35,249 bases of DNA from Pollutibacter sp044353505 (GTDB lineage Bacteria > Bacteroidota > Bacteroidia > Chitinophagales > Chitinophagaceae), in assembly GCA_044353505.1 (NCBI GenBank), contig JBILBU010000022.1, positions 1 through 35,249 of the forward strand, in the 5' to 3' direction. Numbering within the stretch: position 1 is the stretch's first letter; the number at the start of each line of letters is the position of its first letter. Below, piece after piece: positions 15,601-22,418 of this stretch. The position numbers and the translations under genes were made by a program. Below the pieces are notes generated by a model, which was not told the origin of the DNA, did not search any database, and saw only the letters and a list, made by a program, of their open reading frames with translations.

Positions 15601-16587
15601 TTACTGTAGGTCTTTTTTCAAGTAAGCGTTACAGCATATGCGAATGGCATCGCTTACGGAGGTAAACTGAAACTCAGGAAATGCACTCAATGCCTTGCTG
15701 TTATCAAAATAAACTTTTTGCTGAGCCGTTTCGGCTGTTTCTTTGGTAAGTAAAGGATCAGTTCCTGTAAAAAGGCTTTTAAATCGTTCAATTCTCCAAA
15801 CAATGCTTGCTAAAAATGGACTCACCTTTCTTGACGGTCCCTTTTTCCCAAATGCCATGGCCATTTCAGAAAAAACAGATTTGTATGATTTGTTTTCTGC
15901 AGACGCAATAAATCTTTCCCCGCTAATATCGCTCTTCATCAAAAGAACCATCAGCTTCGCTACATCTTCAGCATAAATAAATCCACTTACCCCCTCAGTA
16001 TACCAAGGAAATTGATTGTTGGCATTTTTAAATGTGGCAGAAGAACCATGGTTCCAGTCGCCTACCCCAAGAATAATGGAAGGATTAACCATCACTGCGT
16101 TCAGTCCCTCGCTTATTGCTCTCCAAACCTCCAACTCGCCTAGGTATTTGGTCTTTCCGTATACCGAGGGATTTGCATTTTCATCCCACTTCACTTTTTC
16201 GTTTACTGTTTCGTTATTCCGCTTTCTTCCCAGGGAGGCCACAGAACTCACGTGAACCAGTTTTTCAACTCCAGCAGCGAGGGCGGTATTCACTACGTTT
16301 GCAGTTCCCTCAACATTGATCTTATACAGCTCTTCCTCCCTTGATGGATTAAATGAAACTATTCCTGCACAATGAAAAACTTTTCGGCAGTCTTGCATCA
16401 GATCCTCTAAGATCATCAGATCAAGTATGTCTCCCTTGACCCACTCAACACGAGCCACTTCTTCTGAAGTCAAGAATGCAGGAATTGACGAACGATATAA
16501 CGCAACAATTTGCTCGCCATCTTTTAGCAATTCGCGGATGAGATAAGAACCCAGGAGGCCGCCTGAACCAGTGATAAGGGTTTTCAA
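15601..16587 (-). CDS. NAD-dependent epimerase/dehydratase family protein
   Basis: An extended-SDR protein of 328 residues, similar in style to dihydroflavonol reductases and sugar epimerases. The N-terminus MKTLITGSGGLLG carries the GxxGxxG NAD loop, and catalytic residues include SSVAS (114-118) and Y143-x3-K147. The start codon appears to be TTG at 16587; no in-frame ATG exists upstream, and the reading begins at the normal place for this fold. The nine-base repeats at 16596-16649 lie immediately upstream, where a ribosome site would be, and may have replaced the original leader. pheS lies upstream on the same strand. The substrate is unknown. Confidence 0.85.
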   Translation of the reverse strand: MKTLITGSGGLLGSYLIRELLKDGEQIVALYRSSIPAFLTSEEVARVEWVKGDILDLMILEDLMQDCRKVFHCAGIVSFNPSREEELYKINVEGTANVVNTALAAGVEKLVHVSSVASLGRKRNNETVNEKVKWDENANPSVYGKTKYLGELEVWRAISEGLNAVMVNPSIILGVGDWNHGSSATFKNANNQFPWYTEGVSGFIYAEDVAKLMVLLMKSDISGERFIASAENKSYKSVFSEMAMAFGKKGPSRKVSPFLASIVWRIERFKSLFTGTDPLLTKETAETAQQKVYFDNSKALSAFPEFQFTSVSDAIRICCNAYLKKDLQ

Positions 16588-16595
16588 ATTGAAAG

Positions 16596-16649
16596 GTTGA
16601 GAGAGTTGAGAGAGTTGAGAGAGTTGAGGGAGTTGAGAGAGTTGAGGGG
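16596..16649. repeat. Six tandem GTTGAGAGA units
   Basis: Six 9-bp units, four GTTGAGAGA, one GTTGAGGGA and one GTTGAGGGG, fill exactly the space between the pheS stop codon (16650-16652) and the bases preceding the TTG start of the epimerase gene. On the transcribed strand this reads as CTCAACTCT repeats. A related unit, GTTGAAGAG, occurs at 20286-20330, and CTCAACTT strings occur in the mosaic repeats at 2970 and 10240-10295. Confidence 0.88.
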
Positions 16650-17717
16650 TTAGACGCCGGAGAATTGCTGTAAAAACCTAACATCATTTTCACTGAATAA
16701 TCTGATGTCAGTAATGCCATATTTAAGCAACGCGGGTCGTTCAACCCCCATTCCAAATGCGAATCCGGTATATTTTTCAGGATCTATTCCGCAGTTTGCC
16801 AACACATTGGGGTGAACCATACCACAGCCAAGTATTTCAAGCCAGCCTGTTCGCTTACATACTGCACATCCATCGCCCTTGCACAACAGGCAACTGATAT
16901 CCATTTCTGCACTAGGTTCGGTGAAAGGGAAATAACTCGGCCTAAATCTTACTTTCACATCTTCACCAAACATCTCTTTCACAAAGAAATAGAGGGTCTG
17001 TTTCAGATCGGCGAAAGAAACATGCTCGTCAATATACAGTCCCTCAACCTGATGAAAAAAACAATGCGAGCGGGCGCTGATTGTTTCGTTTCTATATACC
17101 CGACCCGGACAAATAATCCTGATGGGCAGCTGATGCTTTTGCATTTCCCTTATCTGAACATTGCTGGTATGTGTTCGCAATAAAATTGCAGGATCTGTTG
17201 AAAGATAAAACGTATCCTGCATATCCCTTGCTGGGTGGTTCTCATCAAGATTGAGTGCGGTGAAATTGTGCCAGTCGTCTTCAATCTCCGGACCTTCGGC
17301 AACGGTGAATGACAGACGCTGAAAAATATCCACTATCTTATTCCTCATCAGGGTTACTGGATGACGACTTCCAGAAGGCATTGGCGAACCAGGCAGGGAG
17401 CTATCCAGATGTGAACTTGGGGCCGCATCAAGTTGTCCAATTCGTAACTTTTCAGACTCAAATTTTTCCTCCGCGAGGTTCTTGAAGCCATTCATGATTT
17501 GTCCAAATTCCTTTTTCTGGTCAACCGGCACATTCTTCATGTCCCCCATCATTGCTTTTATCAATCCCTTGACCCCAAGAAACTTAATCCTGAACTGTTC
17601 AAGCGAATCTGCATCAGATGCAGCAAAAGAGGAAATCTCTTCGCTGTACATATTAATCTGTTTAAGCATTTCTTCCATGGCACGAAGATAATGATTCAGT
17701 GGGTCACAAGCAGCCAT
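16650..17717 (-). CDS. pheS: Phenylalanine--tRNA ligase alpha subunit
   Basis: PheS is the catalytic subunit of the alpha2-beta2 enzyme that charges tRNA-Phe. The protein has up to 355 residues. An N-terminal coiled coil is followed by the class II core: RTHTSNVQIREM, motif 2 RVYRNETISARSHCFFHQVEG, a Cys-rich insertion (CLLCKGDGCAVC), and motif 3 GMGVERPALLKYGI. The start is uncertain: ATG 17678 (342 residues) is closer to the family length than ATG 17717. pheT is not adjacent, so the two subunits are encoded apart, as in many Bacteroidota. It is divergent from the arginase-family gene. Confidence 0.95.
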   Translation of the reverse strand: MAACDPLNHYLRAMEEMLKQINMYSEEISSFAASDADSLEQFRIKFLGVKGLIKAMMGDMKNVPVDQKKEFGQIMNGFKNLAEEKFESEKLRIGQLDAAPSSHLDSSLPGSPMPSGSRHPVTLMRNKIVDIFQRLSFTVAEGPEIEDDWHNFTALNLDENHPARDMQDTFYLSTDPAILLRTHTSNVQIREMQKHQLPIRIICPGRVYRNETISARSHCFFHQVEGLYIDEHVSFADLKQTLYFFVKEMFGEDVKVRFRPSYFPFTEPSAEMDISCLLCKGDGCAVCKRTGWLEILGCGMVHPNVLANCGIDPEKYTGFAFGMGVERPALLKYGITDIRLFSENDVRFLQQFSGV

Positions 17718-17768
17718 CTCGGGAAGCAGATTTTGAATTTACAGTCAGAATTTATCGCCAGTTTATAT

Positions 17769-17776
17769 TAGGTTTG
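17769..17776 (+). promoter_or_regulatory. Candidate -7 box for the arginase-family gene
   Basis: TAGGTTTG fits TAnnTTTG and ends 14 nt before the ATG at 17791. No TTG is found at -33 spacing. Confidence 0.4.
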
Positions 17777-17790
17777 CCTAAATATCTCAC

Positions 17791-18921
17791 ATGTCATTTT
17801 ATAACCTGACCGATTTTCTTGACCCCCTTCATGTTGCCAGCATATCGGAGGACGCCGATCTGAAAGAGGGTCAACTCGGCAGGTCAATCGGAATTTATGA
17901 AACTGAGTTCCCAGATCTTTCCGAAACGGATATTGTTATTGCAGGTTGTGAAGATCTGAGGGGAGATGGAAATCCGTCAGGGGACAAGGCAGGAATTGAC
18001 AACATCAGAAAAGAACTATACTCATTATATTATTGGCATAAGGAGGTTAAAATTGCCGACATCGGAAACATCCGGATTGGCAAGTCACTGGCAGATACCT
18101 ATGCTGCAATCAAAACCGTTTCTGAAGAGTTGATTCGAAATGGAAAAACTTTCATCCTACTGGGCGGTTCACACGATCTATCTATGGCCATGTACGATGC
18201 CTACCGCGCAATGAACAAAATCATTGAAGTCACGGCAGTAGATGCTTATATCGACCTATCGATAGACAATCCTGTAAAATCAAGAAATTTTTTAATGGAG
18301 ATGCTCACTGGAGAGCCAAACTTCATCCGGCATTATAACCATATAGGTTTCCAAAGCTACTATGTTCATCCACACATGCTGGAAACAATGGACAAGCTCC
18401 GTTTTGATTGTTATAGGCTAGGAAAAGTGAAGGAACATATTGAAGAAGTAGAACCCGCCATTCGAAGCAGTGATTTTTTGAGTTTTGATATTGCAGCCCT
18501 TGGTTCAGCAACTTTCTGGGAAGGCAGCAGTCCAAATGGATTGAATGGTGAAGAAGCATGTACATTGATGCGCTATGCGGGAATGAATGATCAGATGAAA
18601 TCTGTTGGCATATTTGGGTACAACAAAAAAACAGACCCCAAAACCAACCTTGCCAAACAGATTTCGCAAATGTTATGGTATTATATTGATGGCGTTCAAT
18701 ATGGAAGAACTGAGGCTGCACTGGACAATAAAGACATGTTTATTGAGTGTCATATTGCTTTTGCAGCTGTTGAAACCACATTCATCCAGAGCAGAAAAAC
18801 TGGCAGGTGGTGGATGAAAATGCCGGATGGCAAATACGTTCCTTGCAGCTATAACGACTTCACCCAAGCAGGCAACAACGAAATACCCGAGCGGTGGTTG
18901 AGATTGCAAGAGCGGGGGTGA
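17791..18921 (+). CDS. Arginase/formimidoylglutamase-family protein with altered metal site
   Basis: Members of this fold hydrolyse guanidino compounds with a two-manganese centre. The 376-residue protein keeps the first ligand motif GGSHD (125-129). The second motif is DAYID (141-145), with Tyr in place of the usual His. The third is SFDIAALG (221-228), where the second Asp of the usual SFDxDxxDP is Ala. NGLNGEEA follows at about 246. At least two of the six expected metal ligands are thus missing, so normal arginase activity is doubtful. A similar divergent subfamily is common in Bacteroidota under the name formimidoylglutamase, by my recollection. No histidine-degradation genes are nearby. 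The PBP4-like gene follows after 26 nt. Confidence 0.78.
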   Translation: MSFYNLTDFLDPLHVASISEDADLKEGQLGRSIGIYETEFPDLSETDIVIAGCEDLRGDGNPSGDKAGIDNIRKELYSLYYWHKEVKIADIGNIRIGKSLADTYAAIKTVSEELIRNGKTFILLGGSHDLSMAMYDAYRAMNKIIEVTAVDAYIDLSIDNPVKSRNFLMEMLTGEPNFIRHYNHIGFQSYYVHPHMLETMDKLRFDCYRLGKVKEHIEEVEPAIRSSDFLSFDIAALGSATFWEGSSPNGLNGEEACTLMRYAGMNDQMKSVGIFGYNKKTDPKTNLAKQISQMLWYYIDGVQYGRTEAALDNKDMFIECHIAFAAVETTFIQSRKTGRWWMKMPDGKYVPCSYNDFTQAGNNEIPERWLRLQERG

Positions 18922-18947
18922 TTCGCTGTTTGGTCCAACAACGTTAC

Positions 18948-20279
18948 ATGAGAAAAATATTCTATAGTTATCTACTAGCAATTGCATGCATGTTTAGCGC
19001 ATGCACTACACAACAAAGAATTGCAAAAACATCATCTCGGCTATTGATCAAAGACACCAGCCTTCAGAAAGCACATATTGGAATATGTATTCAAGATGCA
19101 GAGGATTTAAAAAAACAATATAGCCATCAATCCAACAAACTTTTCACGCCAGCCAGCAATATGAAGATCCTCAGCTGCTTTGCAGCCATGAAATACTTGC
19201 CAAACATGCTTCCTGCGGCAATTATAACCGATATCGATACAGCAGTTGTAATATCTCCCACAGGGGATCCAAGTTTTCTTCACCCCGATTTTCAAACACA
19301 TCCCCTTTTTGAAAAACTGAAATCCATAAACAAACCGATATATTTCACAGACAAGAACTGGAATAGCAGTGCCCTAGGACTAGGATGGAGTTGGGACGAT
19401 TACAATGAGCATTACATGGCTGAACGCAGCGCATTCCCTATATATGGAAACCTCATCAAATGGTATCAGGAAAAAACAAAAAAAGAAAACCCTACGTATG
19501 CCGGAGATACAACTGATCTTTTTGTCTACTCCATACCAGAAGTGACATGGCCTGTCAATTTTGGCAAACCAAGCCCCAATTTCCATGTAAAAAGAGAGAT
19601 GCACAGCAATGCGTTTACCCTGTTTGAAGGGAATCAAACATCAGCCAGTAGGGCTGTGCCCTTTATTGCAAATGGCATTGAAACGGCAATTGTCTTACTC
19701 AAAGACAGCCTTCACAAAAATATTTTACTGGCGGAGGAGAATATACTGCTGAATGCAAAAGGTAGAAAAACAGAAACCATCTATTCTCAGCCAACAGATT
19801 CGTTACTCAAAAAAATGATGTATCGAAGTGATAATTTTTATGCAGACCAATCGCTTGAAATGATTAGTCAGCTTACCTTACAAAAAATGGATGAGGCTGC
19901 CATCATCAATAATATACTTTCAAAAGACCTTTCTAACATTTCTCCTTCATCAAGATGGGTAGATGGAAGTGGACTTAGTAGATATAATCAGTTTAGTCCG
20001 GAAGACATGGTTCTTGTGCTGAATAAAATTAAATCCGAATTTTCTTGGGAAAGAATTACAACAATCTTTCCAATTGCAGGCGAAAGAGCAAGCACTGATT
20101 TATCGCAAGAACCCTTCATCTTCGCAAAATCTGGCTCAATGAGCGGGATATATTGCATCAGTGGATATGTATTTACTAAAAAGAAAAAGTGGATGACTTT
20201 TTCCATCATGATCAATAATCACGCATCGTCTGCGTCGGTGCTGAGGGGGAAAGTGGTTGAGTTTTTGAAGGCGCTTTAG
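18948..20279 (+). CDS. dacB: D-alanyl-D-alanine carboxypeptidase/PBP4 family lipoprotein
   Basis: PBP4-type (peptidase S13) enzymes trim or cut peptidoglycan cross-links in the periplasm. I start at ATG 18948, giving 443 residues, because MRKIFYSYLLAIACMFSAC is a lipoprotein signal with lipidated C19; the reading from 18894 overlaps the upstream gene and adds no family sequence. The penicillin-binding motifs are SNMK (70-73, nucleophile S70), SDN (294-296) and KSG (394-396, Ser in place of the usual Thr). The segment between the first two is the family's characteristic insert. A 9-bp tandem repeat follows the stop codon. Confidence 0.88.
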   Translation: MRKIFYSYLLAIACMFSACTTQQRIAKTSSRLLIKDTSLQKAHIGICIQDAEDLKKQYSHQSNKLFTPASNMKILSCFAAMKYLPNMLPAAIITDIDTAVVISPTGDPSFLHPDFQTHPLFEKLKSINKPIYFTDKNWNSSALGLGWSWDDYNEHYMAERSAFPIYGNLIKWYQEKTKKENPTYAGDTTDLFVYSIPEVTWPVNFGKPSPNFHVKREMHSNAFTLFEGNQTSASRAVPFIANGIETAIVLLKDSLHKNILLAEENILLNAKGRKTETIYSQPTDSLLKKMMYRSDNFYADQSLEMISQLTLQKMDEAAIINNILSKDLSNISPSSRWVDGSGLSRYNQFSPEDMVLVLNKIKSEFSWERITTIFPIAGERASTDLSQEPFIFAKSGSMSGIYCISGYVFTKKKKWMTFSIMINNHASSASVLRGKVVEFLKAL

Positions 20280-20285
20280 AGGGAG

Positions 20286-20366
20286 GTTGAAGAGGTTGAA
20301 GAGGTTGAAGAGGTTGAAGAGGTTGAGAGAGATTTTCTAAACAACTAAACCCTAAACTCCTAAACA
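20286..20366. repeat. Tandem GTTGAAGAG units between convergent dacB and mutL
   Basis: Four perfect 9-bp units GTTGAAGAG (20286-20321) and one GTTGAGAGA (20322-20330) are followed by CTAAACAACTAAACCCTAAA and onward (20337-20366). That second part resembles the inverted arm of the TTGTTTAG array at 5762-5866. Again the position is between two gene 3' ends. Confidence 0.85.
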
Positions 20367-20370
20367 ATTC

Positions 20371-22215
20371 TCACAATCCAAACACCATATTCAGATAATC
20401 TTTTTTAACTTCTACGAAAAGCGGTTTGCCATCGAAGTGTGTAATGCAGTGATTGCATCTGGAAAGCTGATGAACCAGGTCAATCATTTCATCAGCTGAC
20501 AATTTTTTGCCAGCTTTTACAGCATGTTTTCTTGCAAGGGTTTTAGAAATTTTTTCTTGGTATGATTTGTGCAAAGATGCGGATGCATCTTTAACATCCT
20601 CTATGATCAATTCAATCACGGAAAGATCATTCTCTGATGGATAATCAGCGGGACTTCCTTGCAATAAAAAAGTATTTGCTCCAAAAGGCTCTAGCTGGTA
20701 TCCCATCTTTAATAGGTCGGGCAGCACCTGTTGAACAATCTGCGTATCGGCAGGAGACAAATTGACTGCAACAGGAAAAAGATTTTGTTGGATAGGCATT
20801 CCTTTGCCATTCCAGGCAGCATTGAATTTTTCAAACAGCACCTGTTGATGCGCAAGTTGCTGATGCAGCAGAGTAATACCCTTCTGTTGCTCGAATACAA
20901 TATAAGTAAGGTGACATTGAGAGACGGCAGCTCCTTCATCCAGGTGAAGCGCACCAGTGCCCGGATGATAGGCTGAAGGTTCTGCGTTATACGACGAGAA
21001 CTCAGTTTGGCTTTCTACTTTTTGCTGGGGATTGCTTTCGAAAAAGTCTTTCCAGTTACTCAAATTGCTTGTAGATTCTATTCTGTGTGCCTGATGCTGA
21101 TCAACAAAACTTTTGAATAGGCCGCCGGAACGCGTTTCATCCTGCCTAGAATTGGTAAAAGGTTTTGACACCGCATCAAGCTGTTGAATTGAAGCATCCA
21201 ATCCGAAATCTATTGTTGGGGAAATACTGAACTGCGCCAATGCATGCCTGATTGCCGATTTTACAAATGCATATACAATCTTATCATCTTCAAATTTAAT
21301 CTCCTGCTTGGTGGGATGAACGTTCACATCAAGATGAACTGGATCGATATCAAGAAATATTGCATAAAATGGAAAGCTTGCATCTGGGATGAGCGACTCA
21401 TAGGCACTCACAATTGCATGGTTTAGATAGGCGCTTTTTACAAAACGATTATTGACAAAAAGATATTGGTCACCTCTTGTCTTTTTTGATGTTTCTGGTT
21501 TTCCAATAAAGCCACTGATGTCTAGATAATCAGTTTTCTCATCCACCTGAACAAGCTTGGTAGCATATGTATTGCCCATCAACTGAACAACACGCTGCTT
21601 TAAGGAACCCTTTTCGAGGTGAAAGATTTCCTGACCATTGTTGGTCAGTGAGAAAAATATTTCAGGAAACGCCAATGCCACCCTGATGAACTCATCAGTG
21701 ATATGACGTTGTTCAACCACATTGCTTTTAAGAAAGTTTCTTCTTGCCGGCACATTGAAAAATAGGTTTTTCATGGTGATAGATGTACCTACTGGACAAC
21801 TGCATGGTTCCTGACGAAGCACTTTGCTGTTTTCAATTTCAATTTCAGTTCCCAGTTCATCATCTGCGCGCTTGGTTTTCATGATTACCTGGGCAACCGA
21901 AGCAATTGAGGCTAGGGCTTCACCCCTGAACCCCATGGTTCTTATTTTGAATAAATCCTCAATGGTTGAAATCTTAGAGGTCGCATGGCGTTCAAAACAA
22001 TTTCTCGCGTCGGTTTCTGTCATCCCCTTCCCGTTGTCAATCACCTGTATAGATGATTTTCCTGCCTCAGAAACAATCAGCTTGATCTCTGTGGCACCGG
22101 CATCAACCGCATTTTCCAATAATTCTTTTACCGCACTCGCAGGCCTTTGCACAACTTCGCCAGCAGCAATTTGATTTGCAATATGTGCAGGTAAGAGATT
22201 TATTTGATTGGACAT
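20371..22215 (-). CDS. mutL: DNA mismatch repair protein MutL
   Basis: MutL couples mismatch recognition by MutS to strand excision. The 614-residue protein has a normal GHKL ATPase half: ELLENAVDAG (31-40), DNGKGM (60-65), GFRGEAL (95-101) and a transducer domain to about 330. A variable linker precedes the C-terminal dimer domain (about 425-614). The endonuclease motif expected as DQHA-x2-E-x4-E reads HQQLAHQQVLFEKF (451-464), so its first Asp and the central Glu are replaced, and the CPHGRP motif near the end is not recognisable. Nicking activity is therefore uncertain. It is divergent from the GH3 gene. Confidence 0.95.
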   Translation of the reverse strand: MSNQINLLPAHIANQIAAGEVVQRPASAVKELLENAVDAGATEIKLIVSEAGKSSIQVIDNGKGMTETDARNCFERHATSKISTIEDLFKIRTMGFRGEALASIASVAQVIMKTKRADDELGTEIEIENSKVLRQEPCSCPVGTSITMKNLFFNVPARRNFLKSNVVEQRHITDEFIRVALAFPEIFFSLTNNGQEIFHLEKGSLKQRVVQLMGNTYATKLVQVDEKTDYLDISGFIGKPETSKKTRGDQYLFVNNRFVKSAYLNHAIVSAYESLIPDASFPFYAIFLDIDPVHLDVNVHPTKQEIKFEDDKIVYAFVKSAIRHALAQFSISPTIDFGLDASIQQLDAVSKPFTNSRQDETRSGGLFKSFVDQHQAHRIESTSNLSNWKDFFESNPQQKVESQTEFSSYNAEPSAYHPGTGALHLDEGAAVSQCHLTYIVFEQQKGITLLHQQLAHQQVLFEKFNAAWNGKGMPIQQNLFPVAVNLSPADTQIVQQVLPDLLKMGYQLEPFGANTFLLQGSPADYPSENDLSVIELIIEDVKDASASLHKSYQEKISKTLARKHAVKAGKKLSADEMIDLVHQLSRCNHCITHFDGKPLFVEVKKDYLNMVFGL

Positions 22216-22418
22216 GAATGAACTCTATTTAGGGTACAGGTTGTTGTTTATTTGAGGGCTGGGAACTAATATTTGCAACTTGAATACAAATTGACGCCGT
22301 CCGCCAGGCTATCTGTTTATAGCGATCGCGCGCATTAGGAGTATTTTCATAACTTTCAACCCTGAACTTACTACCTAATAGCTACAACCCAATCACAAAG
22401 TTAACAAAACATCCCTGC

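Noticed and set aside
16445..16756. 103-codon minus-strand frame with Ser-Thr-Leu repeats
   Set aside because: It is the 9-bp repeat read in a third frame, overlapping pheS and the epimerase gene.
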